Numbered from the stretch's first letter, positions 24,443-34,394 are shown. The stretch is DNA of 64,000 bases from Trinickia dinghuensis (GCF_003367175.1 NZ_QRGA01000018.1:124001-188000); one strand, 5' to 3'. The notes: a model not told the origin generated them from the sequence alone. Translations and numbers: made by a program.

Positions 24443-24622
24443 ATGGACATCCGCATCGATAACGCCGACATTGTCGCCATCCTCGCACTTGCGCTACTGA
24501 TAGCACTGTTGCTTGCCATGCGCTTCCGCCCGAAAACGTGGCTGGCGATCGTCGTCGAAGCCTTGCTGGCGAACGCCGCGGCGTTCGCCGCCGTGCTCGC
24601 CGTCGAAGCGCTGCTGGCCTAG
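24443..24622 (+). CDS. small membrane protein (59 aa)
   Basis: A 59-aa protein with two hydrophobic segments, IVAILALALLIALLLAMRF and WLAIVVEALLANAAAFAAVL, linked by RFRPKT, giving a helical hairpin in the inner membrane. GGGAGA precedes the ATG by five bases. The acidic start MDIRIDNAD suggests a cytoplasmic or periplasmic cap. It has no recognised family. Confidence 0.6.
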   Translation: MDIRIDNADIVAILALALLIALLLAMRFRPKTWLAIVVEALLANAAAFAAVLAVEALLA

Positions 24623-24665
24623 TCTCGAGCCGAGTCCGCCCCCAGCCGGCTCAGGGGGCGCAATC

Positions 24666-24803
24666 TCAGCGGTCGTAATAATACCCGTGATGGTGGTAGC
24701 CGCCGTAGTACCCGTAATAGCCGGGTGCCGGCGCGATGACACACCCGCCGAGCAGTAGCGCAGCCAACGAGCCTGCAATCAAAAGTACGGTCGAGCGTTT
24801 CAT
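24666..24803 (-). CDS. small Tyr/His-rich lipoprotein (45 aa)
   Basis: A 45-aa lipoprotein too short for usual gene finders. AGGAG precedes the ATG. The leader MKRSTVLLIAGSLAALLLGG is cut before Cys 21 (lipobox LLGGC). The mature 25 residues are a low-complexity Tyr, Gly and His stretch, GYYGYYGGYHHHGYYYDR. It may coat or bind metal at the envelope, but no function is known. A similar short lipoprotein lies at 26630-26740. Confidence 0.7.
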   Translation of the reverse strand: MKRSTVLLIAGSLAALLLGGCVIAPAPGYYGYYGGYHHHGYYYDR

Positions 24804-25075
24804 GTTTTTCTCCTAACGTCGCTGTTCATCGATTCGACGGCATGTCGAACTCGAATGAGTGGCATTGAACCGCACGCCAGGCACGCTCGTCGTTGCAATT
24901 TGTAAGCATCGGACTGCCTGTATTACAACGATTCACCTTGATCCCTACCGGCCCTTTGCCACGGCACCGCCACGACGTTTTCTCGGCAACACGCGGGCAC
25001 AGATTTAACAGAGTCGTAATCGAATCGAACGGCCCGGCAAATGAGTCGGCGGGCCGCGTTCGTCTGCTTCCGCTC

Positions 25076-25104
25076 TTGGGGCGTGCGGGTTACACATCTA
25101 TAAT
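25076..25104 (+). promoter_or_regulatory. promoter of the CLC gene
   Basis: TTGGGG (25076-25081), 17-base spacer and perfect TATAAT (25099-25104), 24 bases before the ATG. The leader is only about 17 nt. The stretch 24804-25075 shows nothing else. Confidence 0.6.
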
Positions 25105-25127
25105 TTCCGCTTTGCCCGTCGAGCATC

Positions 25128-26582
25128 ATGACCGTGGCCCCGCCCTTCCAGTCATCCCACGTCGCACGCCGAGCCCGGCAGATATGGCGCCGATACGGCA
25201 TCTTTTGGTTGGGCGCGATTGCGGTCGGCCTCGTCGCCGTCTTCTACGCGAAGCTCATCGATTGGGGCTACGACGCTTTCCGTGTCATGCAGCATCGCCA
25301 TGCGTGGCTGCCGCTCATCGTGACGCCGGCGATCACCGCCGCGTGCGTTTGGCTCACGCGGCAGTTCTTCCGCGGCTCTGAGGGCAGCGGGATTCCGCAA
25401 GTCATCGCGGCCCTTCACGAAGGCACGGCGACGCTCGGGCCGCGCACGCTGACGCTGCGGCTGATGGCCGGCAAGATACTCGTCTCCCTGCTTGCGATTC
25501 TCGGCGGCTTGACAATCGGCCGCGAAGGCCCGACCGTGCAGATCGGCGCGGCGTTGATGTACAACTTGCGGCGATTCTATCCGCGCTCGAACGCGCTCAT
25601 CGAACGGCAGCTGGTATTGGCCGGCGCGGCCGCCGGGCTGTCGGCCGCCTTCAACACGCCGCTCGCGGGCGTCGTCTTCGCCATCGAGGAACTGACGCGC
25701 AGCTTCGAGGCGCGCGCCAGCGGCGTGCTGATCACGGCGATCATCGTCGCGGGGGTGATCGCGCTCGGCCTGAATGGCAACTACACCTACTTCGGCACGA
25801 TTCAAATCGGTTCGCACTTCCCCGATCTGCTTGCCGTCGCGGTCATCCTCACGGGGATCGTCACGGGCGTCGCTGGCGGCGTTTTCGGCTGGCTGCTGCT
25901 CCATACATCGCGCTGGCTGCCGCCTCCGGTCTCGCGGCTGCATCGCGAACGGCCCGTCGTCTTCGCTGCGCTATGCGGGTTCACGATCGCCGTCATCGGT
26001 CTCGTGTCGGGCGGCACGACATTCGGCAGCGGCTACGCGGAGGCGCGCGGCCTGCTCGACGGGCACGAGCAACTCTCGATGTTCTATCCGTTCTTGAAGA
26101 TGGCGTCGATGGTGGGCTCCTATTTGCCGGGCATTCCGGGCGGGATATTCGCCCCGTCGCTGTCGATCGGCGCTGGCTTCGGTAATCTGCTGCATTCCGT
26201 CTTCAGCAGCATGCAACTGCCGATGCTCATCGCGCTGGCGATGGTCGGCTACCTGGCGGCCGTGACGCAATCGCCGATCACCTCGTTCGTGATCGTCATG
26301 GAAATGATCGACGGCCACGCGCTCGTGATCTCGCTGATGGCGACGGCCCTGATTTCAAGCCGTGTCGCACGCTTGTTCGCGCCACCGCTATACGAAGCAC
26401 TGTCCGAGCGCTACATGACGCCCCACGGCGCAGCCGCGCCCGAGCCCGAGCCCGATTCCCCGAAAACGCTCGAGCCGCTGTTCGAAGACGAGAAGGCCGA
26501 AGAAAACGAAGCGCGGCGCAAACCGATGCGCCGCGATGAAGATGAAGATGGAAACGGGGGTCGAACTGATTCGCAGTCCTAA
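25128..26582 (+). CDS. CLC-family chloride channel/transporter
   Basis: A 484-aa CLC protein of the inner membrane. Selectivity-filter motifs are all visible: GSEGSGIPQ (residues 83-91), GREGP (131-135, holding the gating glutamate) and GGIFAPSLSIGAG near residue 345. Ten or more hydrophobic segments. No CBS domains follow; the C-terminus is a charged tail rich in Glu, Asp and Arg. Whether it is a Cl-/H+ exchanger (as E. coli ClcA) or a channel cannot be settled. An acid-resistance or osmotic role is usual for the family. It has its own promoter. Confidence 0.94.
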   Translation: MTVAPPFQSSHVARRARQIWRRYGIFWLGAIAVGLVAVFYAKLIDWGYDAFRVMQHRHAWLPLIVTPAITAACVWLTRQFFRGSEGSGIPQVIAALHEGTATLGPRTLTLRLMAGKILVSLLAILGGLTIGREGPTVQIGAALMYNLRRFYPRSNALIERQLVLAGAAAGLSAAFNTPLAGVVFAIEELTRSFEARASGVLITAIIVAGVIALGLNGNYTYFGTIQIGSHFPDLLAVAVILTGIVTGVAGGVFGWLLLHTSRWLPPPVSRLHRERPVVFAALCGFTIAVIGLVSGGTTFGSGYAEARGLLDGHEQLSMFYPFLKMASMVGSYLPGIPGGIFAPSLSIGAGFGNLLHSVFSSMQLPMLIALAMVGYLAAVTQSPITSFVIVMEMIDGHALVISLMATALISSRVARLFAPPLYEALSERYMTPHGAAAPEPEPDSPKTLEPLFEDEKAEENEARRKPMRRDEDEDGNGGRTDSQS

Positions 26583-26586
26583 CTAT

Positions 26587-26625
26587 GCTGGAATCGAGAA
26601 TCGGGATTCGGTTCTCGATTCCAGC
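26587..26625. terminator. 14-bp inverted repeat between convergent genes
   Basis: Arms GCTGGAATCGAGAA (26587-26600) and TTCTCGATTCCAGC (26612-26625) are perfectly complementary; the loop carries a second palindrome, GAATC-GG-GATTC. It sits five bases after the CLC stop and five bases before the end of the next leftward gene. Lacking a T-run, it may be a bidirectional terminator or protein-binding site. Confidence 0.5.
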
Positions 26626-26629
26626 CCCC

Positions 26630-26740
26630 TCAATAGATGACGACGGGCGCTGGCCGGATATAAACGGGCCGCGCCGGTACGACGACGCAACCCGCCAGAA
26701 CGATGGCCACGAGCGCCGCCGCAAGCAGCGTTTTTTTCAT
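26630..26740 (-). CDS. very small lipoprotein (36 aa)
   Basis: A 36-aa frame, MKKTLLAAALVAIVLAGC, with lipobox VLAGC (Cys 18), then a short mature peptide rich in Val, Pro and Tyr (VVVPARPVYIRPAPVVIY). GAGG lies upstream of the ATG. It lies 13 bases after the WXXGXW-repeat gene, on the same strand, so the two may be co-transcribed. It resembles the first part of longer Burkholderia lipoproteins but is complete here. Confidence 0.6.
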   Translation of the reverse strand: MKKTLLAAALVAIVLAGCVVVPARPVYIRPAPVVIY

Positions 26741-26753
26741 CGCTCGCCTCGCC

Positions 26754-27071
26754 TCAACGTGCCCAGTGACCGCGCACCCAAACCCAGTTCGGGCCGCGGC
26801 GTGCCCAGTGGCCGGTCACCCAGTGATAGCCGATCCGCACACGCTCCCAATGGCCTGCTACCCAGACGTACCGGCCGCCCTGCCAGCGCCAGTGCCCGTG
26901 ATCCCAAACGTAGCCGGTACGCGCCGCGGGAACGGCTTCGTAGCGCACGGGCGGCGGGGCGTTCGGCGCGACGACGACGACTTCCTGCGCGGATGCGGAA
27001 GCGGCGGCGGCAAACGTGCCGGCGGCGGCCAATGCCAATTGCGCGATCAGTAAGCGGGTGGACAGTTTCAT
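26754..27071 (-). CDS. YXWxxGHW repeat exported protein
   Basis: A 105-aa exported protein. Signal peptide 1-28 (LIAQLALAAAGTFAAAASAS then AQE). The mature part is a run of short repeats ending in GHW: YVWDHGHWRWQGGRYVWVAG, then HWERVRIGYHWVTGHWARRG and NWVWVRGHWAR, the tryptophan-rich WXXGXW/BcpO-like repeat family. Each unit forms a small beta hairpin. Function is not established; members are common in Burkholderia envelopes. The true start at 27071 is preceded by GAGG. Confidence 0.8.
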   Translation of the reverse strand: MKLSTRLLIAQLALAAAGTFAAAASASAQEVVVVAPNAPPPVRYEAVPAARTGYVWDHGHWRWQGGRYVWVAGHWERVRIGYHWVTGHWARRGPNWVWVRGHWAR

Positions 27072-27211
27072 GAGAGCCTCTTGATTTTGGTGAGCAGCGC
27101 CGTTTGGCGGCGTTACTCCCATAATGCGCGAGACCCCGATTGCGACGACAACGGCCGTGTTACCGAGAGGCCGAAAGTGCAACCGAATATTTTCGAGGAG
27201 GGGGGGACGAG

Positions 27212-27250
27212 GCCGCGGCCGGCGTTCGAACGCCAACCGCGGCCGGCCGG
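27212..27250. other. GC-rich palindromic block after minE
   Basis: Contains the perfect palindrome GGCGTTCGAACGCC (27222-27235) flanked by two copies of CCGCGGCCGG. It lies ten bases past the minE stop on the minus strand and can fold as a long hairpin, though without a T-run. It is probably the 3' boundary of the min operon. Confidence 0.4.
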
Positions 27251-27260
27251 CTTGCGCCGG

Positions 27261-27515
27261 TCAGGCTTGCGGGATTTCGATCTTGACCTCGAGCACCTCG
27301 AGATCGTCTTGCCGCTCGAGACTGACGCGGATGTCGTCGTCCGAAATCTTCACGTACTTCGAAATGACTGCGACGAGTTCGCGCTGCAGCGCGGGCAGGT
27401 AATCGGCCGGCGGATGGCCGCCGGCACGCTCGTGCGCGATGATGAGCTGCAGGCGTTCCTTCGCAACCGCCGCAGACTTCTTCTTCTCGCCGAGCAAGAA
27501 CGACAGAATCGACAT
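27261..27515 (-). CDS. minE: cell division topological specificity factor MinE
   Basis: An 84-aa protein that stimulates MinD ATPase and drives pole-to-pole oscillation of MinCD. The N-terminal amphipathic segment [20 protein letters not shown] and the anti-MinCD helix [12 protein letters not shown] are clear, followed by the dimerisation domain with [26 protein letters not shown] is eight bases upstream. It is the last gene of minCDE, 14 bases after minD. Confidence 0.97.
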   Translation of the reverse strand: MSILSFLLGEKKKSAAVAKERLQLIIAHERAGGHPPADYLPALQRELVAVISKYVKISDDDIRVSLERQDDLEVLEVKIEIPQA

Positions 27516-27529
27516 AACGTGCGCCCTCC

Positions 27530-28345
27530 TTAGCGAGTGCCGAAGAGGCGCTGCAACAGACCCGGCTTCTGGTAGTCGGTAAAGCGCAGCTCCTTGTCTT
27601 CACCGAGGAATCGGGAAACGATGTCCTTGTACGCTTCGGCCACGTCGGTGCCGTCCATGTGCACGGCAGGCAGACCTTGGTTCGATGCGTGCAGCACGGC
27701 TTCCGATTCGGGCACGACGCCGATCAGGTCGATCCGCAGAATCTCCTGGATGTCGGACAGCGAGAGCATTTCGCCTTCGCTGACGCGCTTCGGGTTGTAA
27801 CGCGTGATGAGCAGATGCTCCTTGACCGGATCCTTGCCGTCGATCGCACGCTTCGTCTTCGACGAAAGAATGCCGAGAATGCGATCGGAGTCGCGCACCG
27901 ACGACACCTCGGGATTCGTCACCACGAGTGCTTCGTCGGCAAAGTGCATGGCGAGCAGCGCGCCCGACTCGATGCCGGCCGGCGAATCGCAGACGATGTA
28001 ATCGAAGCCCATGCCGGCCAGATCCGTCATCACCTTCTCGACGCCTTCGAGCGTGAGCGCATCTTTATCGCGCGTTTGCGAGGCCGGCAGGATGAACAGG
28101 TTCTCGCACTTCTTGTCCTTGATCAGCGCCTGATTCAGGTTCGCTTCGCCTTGGATCACGTTGATGAAATCGTAGACGACGCGGCGCTCGCAACCCATGA
28201 TGAGGTCGAGATTGCGCAGGCCGACGTCGAAGTCGATCACGACCGTTTTGTTGCCGCGCAGCGCGAGACCCGAAGCGAAGCTCGCGCTCGTCGTGGTTTT
28301 ACCCACGCCGCCCTTGCCCGAAGTCACCACAACGATTTTCGTCAT
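27530..28345 (-). CDS. minD: septum site-determining ATPase MinD
   Basis: A 271-aa membrane-associated ATPase that recruits MinC. The deviant Walker A motif [12 protein letters not shown] includes the signature Lys 11; the switch region with [14 protein letters not shown] and [11 protein letters not shown] follows. The C-terminus ([14 protein letters not shown] then [10 protein letters not shown]) holds the amphipathic membrane-targeting helix. The start [13 protein letters not shown] has AGGGGAA close upstream. Confidence 0.97.
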   Translation of the reverse strand: MTKIVVVTSGKGGVGKTTTSASFASGLALRGNKTVVIDFDVGLRNLDLIMGCERRVVYDFINVIQGEANLNQALIKDKKCENLFILPASQTRDKDALTLEGVEKVMTDLAGMGFDYIVCDSPAGIESGALLAMHFADEALVVTNPEVSSVRDSDRILGILSSKTKRAIDGKDPVKEHLLITRYNPKRVSEGEMLSLSDIQEILRIDLIGVVPESEAVLHASNQGLPAVHMDGTDVAEAYKDIVSRFLGEDKELRFTDYQKPGLLQRLFGTR

Positions 28346-28424
28346 TTCCCCTAACCCTGTATTCGTCAAATTCGTCAATTGAGCGGCGCGGCATGCAGCG
28401 CGGCGCCTCTTCGCTCGGCTCGGC

Positions 28425-29204
28425 TTACGTGAGCCGCAGCGGTTCGATCATCAGTTTTTCGTCGGACAGCCGGATCTGCACCGACTTGCCGATCACGTCG
28501 GCCGGCAACGGATTCTCCGTTGTGCGATAGATGCCAGCGATCGAAATCAGTTCCGGCTCGAGGCACGTACAGAAGATTCGCGCATCGTGATTGCCGTGCA
28601 CCCCTGCCAGCGCGCGGCCGCGCAGCGGCGCATAAATATGGATATTGCCCTCGGCGATGACTTCCGCGCCGTAGCTCACTAGACCGAGCACGACGAGATC
28701 GCCTTTCGCGTAGATCTGCTGCCCCGAACGCAACGGCTTGTCGACGATGAGCGTTTGCGGGGGAACTGCCACGCGCGCGCTCGCGTTCGGCTCGACCGTG
28801 GAGGCCGCGGCGGGTGCCGGCTGCGCTTGCGCGGCCGCCGTATCCGCCGCGCTTGCCGAAGCTTCCGACTTGCTGCCGGCGCCGCGCCGATCGCGCGCTT
28901 CGACGATCGGCAATCCGCCGTCCGTCGCCCAGGCACGCTGCGCTTCCGCCGCGACGACGCCGATCGGGCGCATGCGCACGCTGCCCAGCAACTGTGCGAT
29001 GTCGGCCACCGATGCGCGCTCGTTCTCGCCGAGGCGGCGCAGGTCGATCGTCACGACCTCGCCGGAGAAGAACTCGGGTGTCGCTTCGAAGCGGCGCGTC
29101 AGCTCGTTCTTGAGCGCATCGAGGTCCGTCGTCTTCACGACGAACTGGAGTGCGTCGACGGAGCCGCTGCGAAGTTCGAAAAAAGGCGTTTTGTTCAGCG
29201 ACAT
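28425..29204 (-). CDS. minC: septum formation inhibitor MinC
   Basis: A 259-aa FtsZ assembly inhibitor. The N-terminal FtsZ-binding domain ([20 protein letters not shown]) is joined by an Ala-rich linker to the C-terminal beta-helix ([20 protein letters not shown], then [18 protein letters not shown], then [10 protein letters not shown]) that dimerises and binds MinD. The linker (about residues 115-155, rich in Ala, Ser and Pro) is longer than in E. coli. It is the first gene of the min operon. No clear ribosome-binding site precedes ATG 29204. Upstream, CGATCTGAAC is repeated in tandem at 29331-29350. Confidence 0.96.
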   Translation of the reverse strand: MSLNKTPFFELRSGSVDALQFVVKTTDLDALKNELTRRFEATPEFFSGEVVTIDLRRLGENERASVADIAQLLGSVRMRPIGVVAAEAQRAWATDGGLPIVEARDRRGAGSKSEASASAADTAAAQAQPAPAAASTVEPNASARVAVPPQTLIVDKPLRSGQQIYAKGDLVVLGLVSYGAEVIAEGNIHIYAPLRGRALAGVHGNHDARIFCTCLEPELISIAGIYRTTENPLPADVIGKSVQIRLSDEKLMIEPLRLT

Positions 29205-29440
29205 GAGGGGTTGGCAAAAAATTTTGCGTATTTTACAGGGGTCTACGCGACCGGCCAGATTTTTTCCTCGCGGCGAGCCCGTGCGCGACGGATGCGCCGC
29301 GTGGACGTATCGTCGAAATCGCGTTGAAATCGATCTGAACCGATCTGAACGAACGCGCTCGGCACGGGCCAAGCGCGCGAACAGATATGAGGAAAGGCGG
29401 GATGCGATGCGCCCCGGCGGCTGAGCGCCGGCCTTCACCT

Positions 29441-29971
29441 TCAATGCGGCGCGGTATGCCCGGGCTTGACGCTGCGCACGAGTAGCGTCTGCCACTCTTG
29501 AGGTACACGCGCGATCGGTTGATGCTCGCCGCCTGGGCCGAAGCCCAGCGCCGAATAAAAGCGCATTGCGTTGCGATTGGCGTCGGCGATCCAGGCGTGG
29601 ATTTCGCTCGCGCCGCCCTCGGCGAGCCAAACGCTCGCCGTGTTCACGAGCAATTCGCCGCCGCGCAAATGGCGTACGGCCGGGGCGACCCACAGGGCGC
29701 AAACGAACGCTTTATGTTCAGGTGTTTCGTCAAAATAGGCGCCGATGAGTCCGGCCGGATGACCTTCGGTATAGAGGATGAACGTAGCCGCCGCTTCGGA
29801 CTCGGCGTATCGCGCCGCGGCTGCGTCAAACGTTTCCGCCTTTTCCGACAAGGCTTCTTCGAGCGTTTCGTCGAAGGCATAGGGTGCATCGCGCAAAGAG
29901 GCGGTGCGCAACTCGCGCAGCGTTGCGCCCTGATCGGCGGCTATACGGCGAACAGTCAGAGATGAACTCAT
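29441..29971 (-). CDS. GNAT family N-acetyltransferase
   Basis: A 176-aa single-domain GNAT acetyltransferase. The acetyl-CoA binding region includes [20 protein letters not shown], where the usual Q/RxxGxG/A turn reads RHLRGG; the later [19 protein letters not shown] is the conserved motif B with the Tyr general acid. GGAG precedes the ATG. Substrate unknown; the gene stands alone, downstream of nothing related. Confidence 0.88.
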   Translation of the reverse strand: MSSSLTVRRIAADQGATLRELRTASLRDAPYAFDETLEEALSEKAETFDAAAARYAESEAAATFILYTEGHPAGLIGAYFDETPEHKAFVCALWVAPAVRHLRGGELLVNTASVWLAEGGASEIHAWIADANRNAMRFYSALGFGPGGEHQPIARVPQEWQTLLVRSVKPGHTAPH

Positions 29972-30240
29972 GAGGCTCCGAATTTCGCTGATGGGTGGCT
30001 AACGGGTAGCTTCGTCCGAACCGGCGGGCGAGTCAAACCCCGTATTAAAACGGGAGACGAATGGCACGTCCACTCTCGGGCATTGTGCAGAGCACAATAA
30101 ATGAATTCGTAAGCCGCGGATCCTTCGGTGTCCTTATGATCAGGATACGGCTTGGCGGGGGCCGCGATTCTCGGCATGCGAGCCATGCGCAAACGCTTGC
30201 GCTTTCAGTTTCGCTTAAGCCTAGCGAAGCGCTCCCCTTC

Positions 30241-30246
30241 TATACT
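30241..30246 (+). promoter_or_regulatory. -10 box of a candidate small RNA
   Basis: TATACT at 30241-30246. No good -35 is seen at 16-18 bases upstream (AGCCTA at 17), so the promoter may need an activator or be weak. The preceding intergenic stretch 29972-30240 holds no supported gene. Confidence 0.4.
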
Positions 30247-30252
30247 TTGATC

Positions 30253-30319
30253 GCCGCTCCGTAGCGGTCTTTCTTCATCCAAGTCTCCTTATATGCGCGG
30301 ATTCGTCCGCGCTTTTTTT
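30253..30319 (+). ncRNA. candidate Hfq-type small RNA with anti-Shine-Dalgarno stretch
   Basis: About 67 nt from the inferred start to the terminator. It has a 5' hairpin (CCGCT/AGCGG, 30254-30267), a pyrimidine-rich single-stranded stretch with TCTTTCTTCATCC and TCTCCTT (30284-30290, complementary to AAGGAGA ribosome-binding sites), then an intrinsic terminator (GCGCGGA/TCCGCGC) with seven T. This is the plan of many trans-acting, Hfq-dependent RNAs. No open frame of note and no adjacent gene in the same direction. Confidence 0.5.
30295..30319 (+). terminator. intrinsic terminator of the candidate small RNA
   Basis: Stem GCGCGGA/TCCGCGC, loop TTCG, seven T residues. A canonical terminator with no rightward protein gene before it. 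Confidence 0.85.
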
Positions 30320-30517
30320 CGTCTGTACTTCATCGTCGTGCGCCCGCGCGCGGGTAGCACATTCTCTTCGAGGAAATTTCTTGGAGCCCAACTCAAGGGG
30401 GCAACGCTGGCGCTACGAACGGAAGCGAGGAGGTTACGGCGGGTAAATGCACGAGTTGCGACCGGCGTCGCCAGTGTGAGCACTAAATAGCGACCACGAC
30501 AGGCGACTGAGGCCGAA

Positions 30518-30931
30518 TCACTTGCGGTTGGATAGAACCGCCCTTCCTTCCGGCGGCGATCGTCGCTGCCCGATTACGAATGCCGAAACGAGGCCTACAA
30601 CGGTGATCCCACCGATCACGCCAGCCACCCAATCGTGTTCACGCATCGCAAGATAAGCTGATAACGTCAATGCGAAGCAGCCTATGATCAGCCCGACCAA
30701 CATGCTTCCGATCCGTTCGATTCCCACGAGCGTATTCACTCGCTTCGTCTCGGTTCGACGGAACCGTCCTTCGTCGGCTGCTTGGTCAAACACCCAATCG
30801 ACCTTCTCCGGAAGGATCTCTTTGAGGCGCTCGATCTGCGCCATGGGCAACAACGGCGCGTCCGACTCATGATGGGATAGCGTTAGGCTGCGGTCTTTCT
30901 CCTTAACGTGCGCGGTTGTATGCGCGCCCAT
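30518..30931 (-). CDS. DUF2335 predicted membrane protein
   Basis: A 137-aa protein with a soluble N-terminal part (LPMAQIERLKEILPEKVDWV, a coiled-coil-like helix, FRRTETKRVNT) and two C-terminal membrane segments (GSMLVGLIIGCFALTLSAYL and VAGVIGGITVVGLVSAFVIG) separated by a short charged loop, the pattern of DUF2335. The start at 30931 has GGGGA four bases upstream. It begins inside the 3' end of the upstream small gene (29-base overlap), so translation is likely coupled. DUF2335 proteins occur on mobile and defence-rich DNA as well as in cores; no function is known. Confidence 0.75.
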   Translation of the reverse strand: MGAHTTAHVKEKDRSLTLSHHESDAPLLPMAQIERLKEILPEKVDWVFDQAADEGRFRRTETKRVNTLVGIERIGSMLVGLIIGCFALTLSAYLAMREHDWVAGVIGGITVVGLVSAFVIGQRRSPPEGRAVLSNRK

Positions 30932-31115
30932 GCTTCCCCGCCATCGCTTGACGTGATTTCCTCTCAACGCGAGCAGTGACGCGCTGCATGTCGACGCCGA
31001 TCATCCCAAAATCGCGCGCTTGATCACCGACGCACGGGCGTTCATATGCTGGGGCAGTACCCAGCGCGTTTAGTGCGGACCCCATGCCAGCCAGCATGCG
31101 CAGCAGATGTTTCAT
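30903..31115 (-). CDS. small hypothetical protein upstream of DUF2335 (70 aa)
   Basis: A 70-aa frame with GGAGAG six bases before its ATG and an overlap with the DUF2335 gene, which supports translation. It begins MKHLLRMLAGMGSALNALGT, an amphipathic or weak signal-like start, then AYERPCVGDQARDFGMIGVD, and ends with a basic tail. No known domain; the overlap suggests partnership with the membrane protein. Confidence 0.5.
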   Translation of the reverse strand: MKHLLRMLAGMGSALNALGTAPAYERPCVGDQARDFGMIGVDMQRVTARVERKSRQAMAGKHGRAYNRAR

Positions 31116-31317
31116 GGCGCTCTCCACGGAAGTAAAGGGAGCCATTTCCGCCTATTTGCGGAGTTCTAGCAAGCAAGGTTGGCAAAAATCGGACCGATTG
31201 AATGTAACGATCCCGAGACTAGGTTCGCGGCAAGCTTCGTCGCCGCGCTTTCCTTTCTTGTGGCCAGCATTTTTCGATGCCGTATGAATTCGGCACGCGG
31301 ATGCAGGCGATGCAGGA

Positions 31318-31346
31318 ATAAAAAACGGGCCCCGAAGGGCCCGTTT
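31318..31346 (-). terminator. terminator after tRNA-Ser(CGA)
   Basis: On the minus strand a 10-bp stem AAACGGGCCC/GGGCCCGTTT with a four-base loop runs into a T-run (A-run on the plus strand at 31319-31325). It follows the tRNA by nine bases. Confidence 0.85.
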
Positions 31347-31354
31347 CAATATCC

Positions 31355-31445
31355 TGGCGGAAAGGGTGGGATTCGAACCCACGGTACGGTATAACCGTAC
31401 ACCGGATTTCGAGTCCGGCGCATTCGACCACTCTGCCACCTTTCC
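31355..31445 (-). tRNA. tRNA-Ser (anticodon CGA)
   Basis: A 91-nt class II tRNA with long variable arm (GTGTACGGTTATACCGTAC) and encoded CCA. The acceptor arms GGAAAGG and CCTTTCC pair and the anticodon loop is CTCGAAA, giving CGA. It lies 128 bases downstream of serS on the same strand, so the synthetase and one of its substrates may share a transcript. Confidence 0.97.
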
Positions 31446-31573
31446 GACTTCGTGAACTGGGTTTCCCCGGCTCATTCACCAAACCGGTCGTTGTTTGGCG
31501 AAGCGAAGATTATAGAATAACCCTCGCAACATTCCAAGCCCCTTTTCACAGAAAAGTTGAGGCGCCGCTCGGC

Positions 31574-32881
<1,308 letters not shown>

Positions 32882-32981
32882 CTAGTGGTGTCGAGGGGAA
32901 GTGACGATTTTAACGCACCGGCTCGCCGCGCCGCGCAGCGGCGCCCACCAAGCCGCTGAAATAGGACGAAGCGAAGCCCGC

Positions 32982-34295
32982 TTACTCGTCCTTCGTCTTG
33001 TTTTCTCGCCGCCAAGCCGCGTCGAGGTCGGCAAGCCGCGACAGCTTCTCGCCGATCTTACCCTCCAACCCGCGCGGGGTCGGCCGGTACCAGTGCGGCT
33101 CGCGCATGCCGTCGGGCAGGTAGGTTTCGCCCGCCGCATAGGCTTCGGGCTCATCGTGCGCGTAGCGGTATTCGTGGCCGTAGCCGAGTTCCTTCATCAG
33201 CTTCGTCGGCGCATTGCGCAGATGCACCGGCACCCCGCGCGAACGGTCTTTGCCGACGAAGCGCCGTGCTTCGTTGTAGGCCATGTAGCCTGCGTTCGAC
33301 TTCGGCGCCACGGCCAAGTAGATCACCGCCTGCGCCAACGCCAATTCCCCTTCGGGCGTCCCGAGCCGTTCGTACGTCTCGGCGGCGTCCAGCGCGATGC
33401 GCGGTGCGCGCGGATCGGCCAGCCCGATGTCCTCCCATGCCATCCGCACGATACGGCGCGCGAGGTAGCGCGCGTCCGCCCCGCCGTCGAGCATGCGGCA
33501 AAACCAATAGAGCGCACCGTCGGGGTTGCTGCCGCGCACCGACTTGTGCAGCGCGCTGATCTGATCGTAGAACGCGTCGCCGCCCTTGTCGAAGCGGCGC
33601 AGATTCTCCGTCAACGCGCTGGCGATCAACGCGCCGTCGATGCTCTCCGCCTTTTGCGCCTTCGCCGCGCGCGCGACGATCTCAATGTTGTTCAGCAGCT
33701 TGCGCCCGTCGCCGTCGGCCGAATCGACCAGCGACTCCTTCGCTTCGTCGGTCATCTCGACGCTGCCGAGCGTCGCCAGCGCGCGGTCGAGCAGTTCGCG
33801 CTGATCGTCGTCGTCCAGACTCTTCAGCACGTACACCGCCGCGCGCGAAAGCAACGCGCTGTTCACCTCGAACGAAGGATTCTCGGTGGTCGCGCCGATG
33901 AAGACGAACAAGCCCGATTCGACATGCGGCAAGAACGCGTCCTGCTGGCTCTTGTTGAAGCGATGCACTTCGTCGACGAACACGAGCGTGCGCCGCCCAT
34001 GCGCGCGATGCGCCTGCGCGAGATCGACCGCCTCGCGAATGTCCTTGACACCCGACAACACGGCCGACAACGCGATGAACTCCGCATCGAACGCGTTCGC
34101 CATGAGCCGCGCAAGCGTCGTCTTGCCGACGCCGGGCGGCCCCCATAGGATCATCGAATGCGGCTCGCCCGATTCGAAGGCCACGCGCAACGGCTTCATC
34201 GGCCCGAGCAGATGCTTTTGGCCGATAACGTCGTCGATCGTGCTGGGCCGTAGCTGCTCGGCGAGCGGCATCCCGGCGCGGGTCTCTTCAAACAT
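32982..34295 (-). CDS. rarA: replication-associated recombination ATPase RarA
   Basis: A 437-aa AAA+ clamp-loader-like protein (MgsA/WRNIP1 family) acting at stalled replication forks. Walker A is GPPGVGKTT (residues 52-60), Walker B is LVFVDEVHRFN, with sensor 1 in IGATTENPSFEVN. The C-terminal domain includes KSNAGYMAYNEARRFVGKDR and VPVHLRNAPTKLMKELGYGH, the conserved tetramerisation region. Opening LAEQLRPSTIDDVIGQKHLL is the family signature. It lies between lolA and serS in the usual order. Confidence 0.96.
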   Translation of the reverse strand: MFEETRAGMPLAEQLRPSTIDDVIGQKHLLGPMKPLRVAFESGEPHSMILWGPPGVGKTTLARLMANAFDAEFIALSAVLSGVKDIREAVDLAQAHRAHGRRTLVFVDEVHRFNKSQQDAFLPHVESGLFVFIGATTENPSFEVNSALLSRAAVYVLKSLDDDDQRELLDRALATLGSVEMTDEAKESLVDSADGDGRKLLNNIEIVARAAKAQKAESIDGALIASALTENLRRFDKGGDAFYDQISALHKSVRGSNPDGALYWFCRMLDGGADARYLARRIVRMAWEDIGLADPRAPRIALDAAETYERLGTPEGELALAQAVIYLAVAPKSNAGYMAYNEARRFVGKDRSRGVPVHLRNAPTKLMKELGYGHEYRYAHDEPEAYAAGETYLPDGMREPHWYRPTPRGLEGKIGEKLSRLADLDAAWRRENKTKDE

Positions 34296-34394
34296 GGCGT
34301 GGTTCCAATCGTGACTGCGCGCCCAGCCGGCAAGCCCGGGCGCGCGAGCGCTAATGCCTAGGCAGCCTCGCTGGCAGGCTGCCTCGTTCGTCGA

